Of a stretch of 17,956 bases of DNA, positions 1-7,277 are shown piece after piece (position 1 is the first letter of the stretch; each line of letters begins with the position of its first letter). The position numbers and the translations under genes were made by a program. The stretch covers positions 1-17,956 of the forward strand of contig CAMLSG010000104.1 of assembly GCA_946482635.1 (NCBI GenBank). The letters run 5' to 3'. Below the pieces are notes generated by a model. It did not search any database. It was not told the DNA's origin and saw only the letters and a program-made list of their open reading frames with translations. The stretch is from an uncultured Duganella sp. Lineage in GTDB: Bacteria; Pseudomonadota; Gammaproteobacteria; Burkholderiales; Burkholderiaceae.

Positions 1-1115
1 CGGGCGTGGCCTTGCGGGGTCGCCAGGCTGGAGCCACGCAGCACATACTGGTTGACCATGAACTTGCCGTTGTATTCGCCAATGGCGCCTTCGGCCGGGC
101 GGAAGCCGGGGTATGGGGCGTAGCTGCTGCTGGTCCACTGCCAGCAGTGGCCGAACATTTGCGCCAACGCGCCTTCGCCTGCGGCATGCTCCCACTCGGC
201 TTCTGTCGGCAAGCGCGCACCGGCCCAATGGGCATAGGCGTCCGCCTCGAACAGGGAAATGTGGGCGACCGGTGCATCCATCTCAAGCGGCTGCTGGCCA
301 TGCAGGGTGAAGGCGGTCCACCCTGCACCCTCCTCCCCGCGTCGCCAGTACAGCGGCGCTTCAATGCCTTGCGCACGAATCCAGTCCCAGCCTTCGGCCA
401 GCCACAGGCCCGGGTCGCGGTAGCCGCCTGCTTCGATGAAGGCAAGGTATTCGGCATTGGTCACCAGTCGCGAAGACAGTTCGAATGGTGCGATGCAGGC
501 CTTGTGGCGCGGCAGCTCATTGTCGAAGCAGAAGCCGTCGCCATCATGGCCAATTTCGTGCACGCCGCCTTCGAAGCGCTGCCAGGACTGGGCTGCGGAC
601 GCTGGCAGGGCCGGCGCGGCGCCGGGCAGGTAGGCTGGGGCCATCGGGTTTTGCGCCAGCAGGTGCTTGACGTCGGTAACGATCAATTCCTGGTGCTGCT
701 GTTCATGCTGCAGGCCAAGCGTCAGCAATGCTGCCAGCCGTGCATCCATGGCGGCCAGTCGCGTCGCCAGCACGGCGATACGGGCATCGACATTGGCGCG
801 ATAGGCGCGCACTTCCGCCATCGAAGGCCGGGTCAGCAGGCCGCGCTGCGGCCTTGGATGCTTGTCGCCGACGCCGTTGTAATAAGAATTGAACAGTACC
901 CGGAACGCCGGATGGAACGGCTGGAAGCCCGGTTCGAAACGTTCGAGGATAAAGGTCTCGAAGAACCACGTGGTATGCGCCAGGTGCCACTTGACCGGGC
1001 TGGCGTCCGGCATCGACTGTGCGCCGCAATCCTCGTCGGACAGCGGCTCGGCCAACGCCATGGTCGCCGCGCGCACTTGCGCGTAACGCTCGGTCCAGGG
1101 GCTGGCGTCACGCAT
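1..1115 (-). CDS. egtB: Ergothioneine biosynthesis protein EgtB (iron-dependent sulfoxide synthase), 3' end cut by window edge
   Basis: EgtB joins a cysteine-type thiol to hercynine (trimethyl-histidine) using iron and O2, giving the sulfoxide precursor of ergothioneine. 371 codons are visible from the ATG at 1115 (frame down to base 3). The N-terminal DinB-like part has LAHTTW (H47) and HEQQHQE (H137, H141), matching the three-histidine iron site. R88 and R91 in HPRPQRG match the arginine pair that binds the gamma-glutamylcysteine carboxylates in characterised EgtB. The C-terminal FGE-sulfatase-like domain follows (RLPTEAEWEHA, then WQWTSSSY). The visible sequence stops at RGSSLATPQGHA, just before the usual final segment, so perhaps 30-50 residues are missing. 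The start overlaps the egtD stop by 8 nt, indicating translational coupling. The related selenoneine synthase SenA cannot be fully excluded, but pairing with egtD and the Arg pair favour EgtB. Confidence 0.93.
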   Translation of the reverse strand, partial: MRDASPWTERYAQVRAATMALAEPLSDEDCGAQSMPDASPVKWHLAHTTWFFETFILERFEPGFQPFHPAFRVLFNSYYNGVGDKHPRPQRGLLTRPSMAEVRAYRANVDARIAVLATRLAAMDARLAALLTLGLQHEQQHQELIVTDVKHLLAQNPMAPAYLPGAAPALPASAAQSWQRFEGGVHEIGHDGDGFCFDNELPRHKACIAPFELSSRLVTNAEYLAFIEAGGYRDPGLWLAEGWDWIRAQGIEAPLYWRRGEEGAGWTAFTLHGQQPLEMDAPVAHISLFEADAYAHWAGARLPTEAEWEHAAGEGALAQMFGHCWQWTSSSYAPYPGFRPAEGAIGEYNGKFMVNQYVLRGSSLATPQGHA

Positions 1116-2112
1116 AAGCCGCCGCGGCGTGCATCACTGCGAACCAGTGCGCATCGTCCGTCCAGGTGCCATCGACGCGGAAGCCTGCTTCCCACAGCAA
1201 GCTGCGGAAGCCTTCCAGCGTGTACTTGTAGCTGTTCTCGGTATGAATCCGTTCGCCCTGCGCGAAACTGCGCTCGCCGCCTTGCCAGCGCACCGTCAGC
1301 GGGCACCGTGCCTCCAGGTGCATTTCAATGCGGCTTTCCGCGTCGTTGAAGAAGGCGACATGGCGCCATTGCGCGGGATCGAAGTCGGCCCCGGCCAGAT
1401 GGTTCAGGTGGCGCAGCAGGTTCAGGTTGAAGGCTGCCGTAACGCCGATGGCGTCGTCGTACGCCGCATCCAGCACCGAAGGGTCCTTGACCAGGTCCAC
1501 CCCAATCAGCAGCCCGCCATCGGCGCCGACGTTTTCGCGCACCTGGCGCAGGAAGGTCACCGCGTCGTGCGGGGTGAAATTGCCGATCGATGAGCCGGGA
1601 TAGAAAAACTGGCGCCGCGCTGCCGGCACGGATGGCGGCAACACCAGCGCTTGCGACAGGTCCATCACCAGCGGCGTTATTTCGATTGAAGCGAAGCGCT
1701 GGCGCAGTTGCGCGGCAGCCTGCTGCAGGAAGTCGCTGGCGATGTCGACCGGCACGTACTGGCTCGGCTGCAACAAAGGGAACAAGCTGGCGGCCTTGGC
1801 ACAATTGCCTGCGCCCAAGTCGACCAGGGTCATGCCGGGACCGATGCGGGCCGCCATGTCGGCGCCGTGGCGCGCGAAAATCGCTGCTTCGGTGCGGGTC
1901 GGATAGTACTCGGGCAGTTCGCAGATGGCTTCGAACAAGTGCGAGCCAAGGCTGTCGTAGAAGTATTTGGGCGAGGTGGAAGCCTGCGGCGCCAGCAGTC
2001 CTGCGCTGATTTCTGCAATGGTCGCGGCATCGCCATGGGCGGTTCTGGGGGACAACACACTGCTCGTTTCCGGTGCGACCACGCGAATCGCAGCCGTGCG
2101 TGACAAGGTCAT
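1108..2112 (-). CDS. egtD: L-histidine N-alpha-methyltransferase EgtD
   Basis: EgtD is a SAM-dependent cytoplasmic enzyme that trimethylates histidine to hercynine, the first step of ergothioneine synthesis. At 334 aa it has the family's usual length. Visible signatures are SPKYFYDSLGSHLFEAI followed by PEYYPTRTE (about 47-75), the SAM-binding VDLGAGNCAKA (97-107), YPGSSIGNF (171-179) with the substrate-binding Asn, and HTENSYKY (290-297). In the last, E292 and S294 correspond to the Glu/Ser pair known to hold the histidine substrate. The ATG at 2112 is preceded by AGGAG at good spacing. egtB follows directly with an 8-nt overlap, so this is an egtD-egtB operon. egtC and egtE homologues are not seen and may lie to the left of the window or be absent. 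The gene diverges from a putative oxyanion ABC importer 109 bp away. Confidence 0.95.
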   Translation of the reverse strand: MTLSRTAAIRVVAPETSSVLSPRTAHGDAATIAEISAGLLAPQASTSPKYFYDSLGSHLFEAICELPEYYPTRTEAAIFARHGADMAARIGPGMTLVDLGAGNCAKAASLFPLLQPSQYVPVDIASDFLQQAAAQLRQRFASIEITPLVMDLSQALVLPPSVPAARRQFFYPGSSIGNFTPHDAVTFLRQVRENVGADGGLLIGVDLVKDPSVLDAAYDDAIGVTAAFNLNLLRHLNHLAGADFDPAQWRHVAFFNDAESRIEMHLEARCPLTVRWQGGERSFAQGERIHTENSYKYTLEGFRSLLWEAGFRVDGTWTDDAHWFAVMHAAAAYA

Positions 2113-2136
2113 GGCTCAGGCTCCTGGGACATTTTT

Positions 2137-2147
2137 GCTATCATAGC
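2137..2147. promoter_or_regulatory. Small palindrome in the egtD / importer divergent promoter region
   Basis: GCTATCATAGC is a 5+1+5 inverted repeat in the 109-bp gap between two divergent operons. On the minus strand it contains TATGAT (2140-2145), a reasonable -10 for egtD about 27 nt ahead of its ATG, but I see no good -35. It could be an operator overlapping the -10. The rest of the gap holds only the two ribosome sites (AGGAG for egtD, AAGGA for the importer). Short palindromes arise by chance, so confidence is low. Confidence 0.25.
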
Positions 2148-2221
2148 TGAATATCCAAGACCAGGTACCGGACCCTCACCCGAGGCGTGCGGCTCGTCAT
2201 TAACCACAAAAAGGATCATTC

Positions 2222-3088
2222 ATGTCCATCTTCTCCCTCCGCACCATTCAATCGGCCCTGTTTGCAGCCGGTGTGCTCTTCGCCGCTGCCGGCGCCCAAG
2301 CCCAGCAAGTCCTGCGCGTTTCCGCCATTCCTGACGAAGCGCCGACCGAGCTGCAGCGCAAATTCAAGCCCCTCGGCGAATACCTCGAGAAGAAACTGGC
2401 CATGAAAGTGGAGTTCACCCCGGTGACCGACTACGCCGCTTCGGTGGAAGGCCTGGTGAACGGCAAATTGGACATGGTCTGGTTCGGCGGCTTCACCTTC
2501 GTGCAAGCCAACCACATGAGCAAGGGCAAGGTCGTGCCGCTGGTGCAGCGCGTGGAAGATGAGAAGTTCCGCTCCGTCTTCGTCACCACCAACAAATCAA
2601 TCAACTCGCTGGCCGACCTGAAGGGCAAGACCCTGAGCTTCGGCTCCGAGTCCTCGACTTCCGGCCACCTGATGCCGCGTTCCTTCCTGCTGGCGGCCAA
2701 GATCGATCCGGACGCCGACCTGAAACGCATTTCCTTCTCCGGCGCGCATGACGCCACCGTGGCAGCCGTGGCAGGCGGCAAGGTCGATGCCGGCGCGCTG
2801 AATATCTCGGTGTGGGAAAAGCTGAATGAACAGAAGAAAGTCGATCCTTCCGTGGTGCGCGTGTTCTACACTACCCCGGCCTATTACGACTACAACTGGA
2901 CCGTCCGTTCCGACATGCCGGAAGCGCTGAAGAAGAAGATCACCGACGCCTTCCTGGCCCTGGACAGCGCCAAGCCTGAAGACAAGGCGATCCTGGACCT
3001 GCAGCGCGCGTCGAAGTTCATCCCGACCAAGGCTGCCAACTACACCAATATCGAAGCGGCAGCCAAGAACGCCGGCCTGCTGAAGTAA
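2222..3088 (+). CDS. ABC transporter periplasmic substrate-binding protein, PhnD-like (putative selenate/phosphonate type)
   Basis: This is a periplasmic receptor of 288 aa that delivers a small oxyanion-type ligand to the permeases encoded downstream. A signal peptide is clear: basic start, hydrophobic run 10-24, cleavage expected after AQA at residue 27. The mature protein begins QQVLRVSAIPDEAP. It has the PhnD-family layout with EYLEKKLAMKVEFTPVTDYAASVEGLVNGKLD, a WFGGFTF segment and LKGKTLSFGSESSTSGHLMP (ligand-loop region). The IPDEAP start and WFGGFTFVQA resemble the subgroup annotated as putative selenate ABC transporter binding proteins; that name comes from genome context in other bacteria rather than a ligand shown here. 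Phosphonate, phosphite or another oxyanion remains possible. The start is supported by AAGGATCATTC before the ATG. The ATPase gene follows after 3 nt. Confidence 0.88.
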   Translation: MSIFSLRTIQSALFAAGVLFAAAGAQAQQVLRVSAIPDEAPTELQRKFKPLGEYLEKKLAMKVEFTPVTDYAASVEGLVNGKLDMVWFGGFTFVQANHMSKGKVVPLVQRVEDEKFRSVFVTTNKSINSLADLKGKTLSFGSESSTSGHLMPRSFLLAAKIDPDADLKRISFSGAHDATVAAVAGGKVDAGALNISVWEKLNEQKKVDPSVVRVFYTTPAYYDYNWTVRSDMPEALKKKITDAFLALDSAKPEDKAILDLQRASKFIPTKAANYTNIEAAAKNAGLLK

Positions 3089-3091
3089 TCA

Positions 3092-3913
3092 ATGTCTTCT
3101 GCCTGGTACGAACTGCAAGGCCTTTCGGTCCGCCACATCGGCGGTTCGCGCGGCCTTGCGCTGCAAGACATTTCGCTGAACTTCGAGCCCGGCGAGCAGG
3201 TTGCATTGATCGGTCCTTCCGGCGCCGGCAAGACCACCCTGCTCTCCACGCTGGCATGCGCCCACCGCCCCGATAGCGGAGGCTTCAAGGCCTTCGGCAC
3301 CGATCCCTGGCTCCTGACTGACGCCGGGCGGCACGCCATGCGGGCACGCCTGTTCCTGGCGCCGCAAACGCCGCCGCTGCCTCCGCGCCAGCGCGTTGTG
3401 ACGGCAGTGCTGGCGGCACGCCTGCCGAAATGGAGCCTGGGCCAGGCGCTGCTCTCGCTGTTCAAGCCCGCCGATCCGGAAGCGGCTTACCGCGCCCTGT
3501 CCCGCTTCAACCTTGGCGACAAGCTGTATAGCCGCGTGGACCGCCTGTCCGGCGGCGAACGCCAGCGCTGCGGCCTGGCGCGCCTGCTGCTCTCTTCTGC
3601 GCAAGCGCTGCTGGTCGACGAGCCGCTGTCCGCGCTCGACCCGGCGCTGTCGCAACTGACCCTGAATACGCTGCAGCAGGAAGCGCGCGAGCGCAACGCG
3701 CTGCTGGTGTGCAGCCTGCACCAGGTCGACCTGGCACTGGAGCACTTCCCGCGCATCGTGGCGCTGAAGAACGGCCGCGTGGCCTTCGACCTGCCGCGCG
3801 AACAGGTCACCCAAGCGATGATTGATGAACTTTATCTCGGCGAGCTGCCGCCTGCGAACTCGCCCCAGCCGGACGAAATGGCCGCCAAGCTGGCTGTAGG
3901 GGCGTGTTTGTAA
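3092..3913 (+). CDS. ABC transporter ATP-binding protein, PhnC-like (oxyanion import)
   Basis: This is the cytoplasmic ATPase that powers the importer encoded by the flanking genes. The 273-aa product has Walker A GPSGAGKTT (41-49), a Q-loop glutamine near 92, the signature LSGGERQR (152-159), Walker B ALLVDEP (172-178) and the switch histidine in CSLHQ (H210). All catalytic elements are intact. Segment order and the short FLAPQTPPLPPRQRVVTAVLAARLPKW-type region between Walker A and the signature follow the PhnC family. The start lies 3 nt after the binding-protein stop with no strong ribosome site of its own, so it probably depends on coupling. Substrate specificity comes from the binding protein and permeases, so no gene symbol is given. 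Confidence 0.92.
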   Translation: MSSAWYELQGLSVRHIGGSRGLALQDISLNFEPGEQVALIGPSGAGKTTLLSTLACAHRPDSGGFKAFGTDPWLLTDAGRHAMRARLFLAPQTPPLPPRQRVVTAVLAARLPKWSLGQALLSLFKPADPEAAYRALSRFNLGDKLYSRVDRLSGGERQRCGLARLLLSSAQALLVDEPLSALDPALSQLTLNTLQQEARERNALLVCSLHQVDLALEHFPRIVALKNGRVAFDLPREQVTQAMIDELYLGELPPANSPQPDEMAAKLAVGACL

Positions 3914-3916
3914 GCG

Positions 3917-4762
3917 ATGCATAACGTTCCTGCCGTTCCCCTCTCGCCCCACCATCCGGACCCCGCATGGCGCCAGCGCCTGGCGATTATTGCCGTCGGC
4001 GTGGTGCTGCTTTGGCCCCTGGTGGTGGCGACCGAGTTCAATCCCTGGACGCTGTTCGACCTGCAAAGCCTGACAGCTACCTGGCGCTTCCTGTCCGACT
4101 TCCTGAAGCCGGCGCATGATGCCGAGTTCCTGGCCATGGTGGCCCGCGAAGCCTGGAAAACGGTAGCGATCGCCACCTGTGGGCTGACGCTTGCGCTGCT
4201 GGGCGCTATTCCGGCGACGCTGATCGTCACCGAGCGCCTGTCGATTTCGCGCCTTGGTACTGGCCGCATTGCGGTCTTCCCGCGCATCGTGCGCCAGGTC
4301 GTGCGCTGGCTGCTGGTCCTGCTGCGCAGCGTGCCGGAACTGGTGTGGGCGCTCCTGTTCGTACGCATCTTCAGCCTGGGGCCGACCGCCGGCGTACTGG
4401 CCATCGCCCTCACCTATGCGGGCATGCTCGGCAAGGTGTACGCGGAAATCCTGGAGTCGACCGACCACCATGCCAGCGAGGTACTGCTGCAGAACGGCAG
4501 CGGGCGGCTGGCAGCCTTGCTCTATGGCGCCTTACCGGAGGCTGCGTCCGAACTGGTGTCCTACACCGTGTATCGCTGGGAGTGCGCGATTCGCGGCTCG
4601 GTGATCATGGGCTTCGTCGGCGCTGGCGGACTTGGCCAGCGCATGGATGAATCGACCAAAATGCTGGCAGGCGGCGAAGTGGCCACCATGCTGATGGTGT
4701 TCGTGCTGCTGGTTGCCGCTGCAGACCTGGTATCCAAATATCTACGCCGGAGGCTGGGATGA
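3917..4762 (+). CDS. ABC transporter permease, PhnE-like (first of two)
   Basis: This is an inner-membrane permease subunit of the importer, 281 aa. Hydrophobic segments are visible at about 21-38, 82-104, 131-152, 155-175, 226-240 and 255-275. The cytoplasmic coupling (EAA-type) loop is around 188-240, with NGSGRLAALLYGALPEA leading to GFVGAGGLGQ. SVPELVWALLF (138-148) is a hallmark of the PhnE group. It starts 3 nt after the ATPase stop and its stop overlaps the next permease's start in an ATGA. The two permease genes are paralogues, so the channel is probably a heterodimer rather than the homodimer of simpler PhnCDE systems. A moderately long N-terminal tail precedes the first membrane segment. 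Confidence 0.9.
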   Translation: MHNVPAVPLSPHHPDPAWRQRLAIIAVGVVLLWPLVVATEFNPWTLFDLQSLTATWRFLSDFLKPAHDAEFLAMVAREAWKTVAIATCGLTLALLGAIPATLIVTERLSISRLGTGRIAVFPRIVRQVVRWLLVLLRSVPELVWALLFVRIFSLGPTAGVLAIALTYAGMLGKVYAEILESTDHHASEVLLQNGSGRLAALLYGALPEAASELVSYTVYRWECAIRGSVIMGFVGAGGLGQRMDESTKMLAGGEVATMLMVFVLLVAAADLVSKYLRRRLG

Positions 4763-5547
4763 GCCATATGCCTGCACCACCAGCGCGCAACTGGTCCGGC
4801 TGGCTGTTTGCCGCCGCCCTTGTGGCGCTGGTCATCGCCAGCTTCGCCACGCTGTCACTGAAACTGGGCGACCTGTTCACCATTGAAGCGATGCACAGCA
4901 TGGGCGAATTCCTGGCCGGCTTCGCGCCGCCAGAAATGGCCAGCGGCTTCCTGCGCAAGACCGGCATCGCGACCATCGAAACGCTGGCCATGTCGGCGCT
5001 TGGCACCCTGCTTGCCGTGGCAGGCGGCCTGCTGCTGGCAATTCCCGCCGCGGGACGTTTCGGCCGCGCACCGCGCGCCGCCGTTCGCGGCATGCTCAAT
5101 GTGCTGCGCTCCATCCCGGAACTGGTTTGGGCCTCCATCCTGCTGGTGGCTGCGGGCCTGGGGCCGTTTGCCGGCACCATGGCGCTGGCTGCGCACACGG
5201 CCGGCGTATTGGGCCGCCTGTTCGCCGACGCGCTGGAGAACGCACCGCCGCTGCCGGAGCAAAGCCTGCGCCTGAACGGGGCCACGCCCATGGCCGCCTT
5301 CTTCTACGCCACGCTGCCGCAGACGCTGCCGCAAATGCTGTCGTACACGCTGTACCGGTGGGAAAACAATATCCGCGCCGCAGCCGTGCTGGGCGTGGTC
5401 GGCGCCGGCGGCCTGGGCCAGATGCTCAAATACCACCTGTCCCTGTTCCAGATGGAGCGCGCCGCCACGGTCATCCTGGCCATGCTGCTGCTGGTTGCCG
5501 TCGTCGATGCCCTGAGTTTCGCGCTGCGCCGTTCCCTGACCCGATAA
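4759..5547 (+). CDS. ABC transporter permease, PhnE-like (second of two)
   Basis: This is the second inner-membrane permease of the importer, 262 aa, paralogous to the preceding gene. Shared landmarks are SIPELVWASILL (118-129), a coupling loop with NGATPMAAFFYATLPQ (173-188), SYTLYRWE (195-202) and GVVGAGGLGQML (212-223). Hydrophobic segments lie near 14-34, 72-96, 121-150, 205-222 and 236-255. The ATG overlaps the previous stop by 4 nt (ATGA), typical of tightly coupled translation; a second Met at residue 4 is an alternative start. Together with the ATPase and binding protein it completes an importer. The family level is secure; the ligand is not. Confidence 0.9.
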   Translation: MSHMPAPPARNWSGWLFAAALVALVIASFATLSLKLGDLFTIEAMHSMGEFLAGFAPPEMASGFLRKTGIATIETLAMSALGTLLAVAGGLLLAIPAAGRFGRAPRAAVRGMLNVLRSIPELVWASILLVAAGLGPFAGTMALAAHTAGVLGRLFADALENAPPLPEQSLRLNGATPMAAFFYATLPQTLPQMLSYTLYRWENNIRAAAVLGVVGAGGLGQMLKYHLSLFQMERAATVILAMLLLVAVVDALSFALRRSLTR

Positions 5548-5550
5548 GCC

Positions 5551-6231
5551 ATGCTCCAGCTAAGAAACCTCACCAAGAGTTACTCGAACGAACGGCGTGT
5601 GCTGGACCGGCTGAGCTGGACCTTCGAACCCGGCGAATTCGTCGCCATCATGGGCGACTCGGGTGTCGGCAAATCCACCTTGCTGAACCTGATTGCCGGC
5701 CTGGACCAGCCCGATCCCAGCGACGAACCGGCTATCATCGTTGACGGCACGCCGCTGGCATCGCTCGACGACGACGCTGCCACCCGCCTGCGCCGCGCAC
5801 GCATGGGCTTCATTTTCCAGGCATTCCATGTGCTGCCCCACCTGACCTTGCAGCAAAACGTGGCCCTGCCCTTGCTGTTAAACGGCCTGCCGCAAGGACG
5901 CGAGCTTGAGATGCTGGAAGCGGTCGGCCTGGGCGGCCGTGGCCACGATTACCCCCATCAACTTTCCGGCGGTGAAATGCAACGGGTTGCAATAGCCCGT
6001 GCACTGGTGCACCGCCCGGCCCTTGTGCTGGCGGATGAACCGACCGGCAACCTCGATCCCGACACTGCAAATTCCATACTGCAACTGTTGCACCAGGAAC
6101 TCAAATCCAGTGGCGCAACGACCATCATGGTGACGCATTCGCCTGCCGCCGCTGCGCGCGCGGACAAGATACTGCGCCTCACTAAAAATGGACTCAAAGT
6201 TACAACAGTCGTCAACCCTGCCACGCAATAA
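5551..6231 (+). CDS. ABC transporter ATP-binding protein, LolD/MacB/FtsE type, last gene of the importer operon
   Basis: This is a 226-aa ATPase of the group that normally works with MacB/LolC/FtsX-type permeases in export or membrane-extraction machines, not in import. Motifs are Walker A GDSGVGKST (35-43), the Q-loop in FIFQAFHVLPHLTLQQNVALPL (88-109, distinctive of the LolD/MacB group), signature LSGGEMQR (138-145), Walker B LVLADEPTGNLD (158-169) and the switch histidine in VTHSP (H196). All are intact, so it should hydrolyse ATP. It follows the second permease by 3 nt, so it is almost surely co-transcribed, yet no matching FtsX-type permease is in the window. Its partner may be encoded elsewhere, or it may serve as a second ATPase for the two PhnE-like permeases. 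No clear terminator follows. Confidence 0.88.
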   Translation: MLQLRNLTKSYSNERRVLDRLSWTFEPGEFVAIMGDSGVGKSTLLNLIAGLDQPDPSDEPAIIVDGTPLASLDDDAATRLRRARMGFIFQAFHVLPHLTLQQNVALPLLLNGLPQGRELEMLEAVGLGGRGHDYPHQLSGGEMQRVAIARALVHRPALVLADEPTGNLDPDTANSILQLLHQELKSSGATTIMVTHSPAAAARADKILRLTKNGLKVTTVVNPATQ

Positions 6232-6256
6232 AACCCATTATTTTTCTCACAAATTC

Positions 6257-6284
6257 TTGGCTTTTTTGGTAAGCGGAGTATTAT
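6257..6284 (+). promoter_or_regulatory. Candidate sigma-70 promoter for the small helix-turn-helix gene
   Basis: TTGGCT (6257-6262) and TATTAT (6279-6284) are spaced by 16 nt in the AT-rich gap before the 95-aa gene. Transcription would start near 6291, giving a 5' leader of roughly 75 nt. The match to consensus is good for the -10 and fair for the -35. The AT-rich context makes chance matches more likely. Confidence 0.4.
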
Positions 6285-6367
6285 TTAATTAACTTGCTTC
6301 GTTATCAATACAACATGCAAGCCTGCTTTTTCTATCCACGTAGTTAACAACGTCAAGGAGGAGCAAA

Positions 6368-6655
6368 ATGAGCGTCAGGCAGAAGAAACTCGAACTAATC
6401 GAGGCAATGAACAGGGCGCGTGCGCTGGAGCCATCCAGCTTCGTACCAAATAAACTGCTCGACACGCTAATCGAGAAGATGCACCTGAAGAATGACGCGG
6501 AGCTCTGCAGGGTGCTGGAAGTGCAACCACCCATTATTAGCAAGATCCGTCACCGCAAGCTCGCAGTCGGGGCCACCATCCTGCTGCGCATGCATGAGAA
6601 ATCTGAGCTTTCCATCCGAGAGCTCAAAGAACTATCGAATGCCTCAGTACACTGA
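6368..6655 (+). CDS. Small helix-turn-helix protein, Cro/CI-like, function unknown
   Basis: This is a 95-aa soluble protein. The start is well supported by AAGGAGGAG placed 5 nt before the ATG. Residues 43-63 (from DAELCRVLEV to IISKIRHR) read as a Cro/CI-type helix-turn-helix: a first helix, a turn at EVQPP, and a recognition helix rich in Ile, Ser, Lys and Arg. Helices before (28-40, LLDTLIEKMHL) and after (66-90) would complete a small one-domain fold. I know similar short unnamed proteins from Oxalobacteraceae but no assigned role. It stands alone between the importer operon and a convergent TetR gene. Its upstream region and first codons are less GC-rich than the surroundings, which could mean acquisition by transfer or just an AT-rich promoter. 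Confidence 0.75.
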   Translation: MSVRQKKLELIEAMNRARALEPSSFVPNKLLDTLIEKMHLKNDAELCRVLEVQPPIISKIRHRKLAVGATILLRMHEKSELSIRELKELSNASVH

Positions 6656-6682
6656 GCTCAGTTCCCGCTGAGATTGATGCCA

Positions 6683-6714
6683 GGCGCCGGCATCGCATTC
6701 ACCGGCGCCGCTTT
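6683..6714. terminator. Hairpin terminator between convergent genes
   Basis: GGCGCCGG (6683-6690) pairs perfectly with CCGGCGCC (6702-6709) around an 11-nt loop, followed on the plus strand by GCTTT. It sits in the 62-bp gap between the stop of the helix-turn-helix gene and the stop of the convergent TetR gene, the expected place for a shared terminator. The T-run is short, so it may be inefficient. A 10-bp palindrome CTGAGCTCAG (6652-6661) overlaps the upstream stop codon. Confidence 0.55.
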
Positions 6715-6717
6715 GCA

Positions 6718-7275
6718 CTAGCGGTCCAGCCGTTCGCGCAAGCGCTTCAACGCCGCCCTAAACGTCGCCGGCCTGTTGAAGGCGCGTGCCAGCACCAGCG
6801 CTCCCTGTATGCCTCCCACGACTTCTTCCGCCAATGCCGTAGCTTCCTTGCCTTTGTGCCCGGTGCGCACCAGGGCCGCCGCAAGCGCCTCGATCCATTC
6901 TTCGAAATAATCGCGCACGGCTTCGGCAAAGCGGTCGCGCTCATTGCCGAGCGCGAACACGCCAACCAGGCACACGCGTTGTCCAGACAGGAAATAGCGC
7001 TCCACTTCAGAGAACATGGCGGCGATACCCTGCCCTGCGTCGGCGCTTTCGCGCAGCGGCTCGAAGACGTGCAGGCGGAACCACTGCTCGATTTCCTCCA
7101 GCACGGCAGCGGCCATTTCGTCCTTCCCACCGGGGAAGAAGTGATAGATGCTGCCCTTGCCCAGCCTGGTCCCCTCGGTAATGCGGGACAGGCTGGCGCC
7201 TTCAAAGCCATAGGTTCGGAACACTTCCGCCACCAGGGGGATGACGTATTCCCGTTCTGCGACAACGCGTGCCAT
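6718..7275 (-). CDS. TetR/AcrR family transcriptional regulator
   Basis: This is a 185-aa one-component repressor-type regulator. The N-terminal domain has the TetR helix-turn-helix at about 27-46 (ASLSRITEGTRLGKGSIYHFF), with the typical GSIYHFF recognition-helix end. The variable C-terminal part (about 60-185) binds an unknown ligand. The gene starts 2 nt after the stop of the DUF1348 gene, so the two form one operon. The promoter region upstream of that pair carries tandem CCGATCGG palindromes suited to TetR dimers, so the regulator probably represses its own operon. The inducer cannot be told from sequence. Confidence 0.93.
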   Translation of the reverse strand: MARVVAEREYVIPLVAEVFRTYGFEGASLSRITEGTRLGKGSIYHFFPGGKDEMAAAVLEEIEQWFRLHVFEPLRESADAGQGIAAMFSEVERYFLSGQRVCLVGVFALGNERDRFAEAVRDYFEEWIEALAAALVRTGHKGKEATALAEEVVGGIQGALVLARAFNRPATFRAALKRLRERLDR

Positions 7276-7277
7276 GT

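Noticed and set aside
6..1349. Long plus-strand open frame of 447 codons opposite egtB
   Set aside because: It is antisense to egtB and the egtD end; the minus strand encodes clear EgtB and EgtD motifs, and the plus product is Arg/Gln/Gly-rich without any family feature. A GC-rich shadow.
3089..4471. Minus-strand open frame of 460 codons
   Set aside because: It lies across the ATPase and first permease genes, whose motifs are complete on the plus strand. The product is Gln/Arg-rich low-complexity sequence typical of antisense frames.
6232..6290. Intrinsic terminator after the importer operon
   Set aside because: T-runs are present (around 6241-6245 and 6262-6267) but no stem precedes them, so I do not call a terminator.
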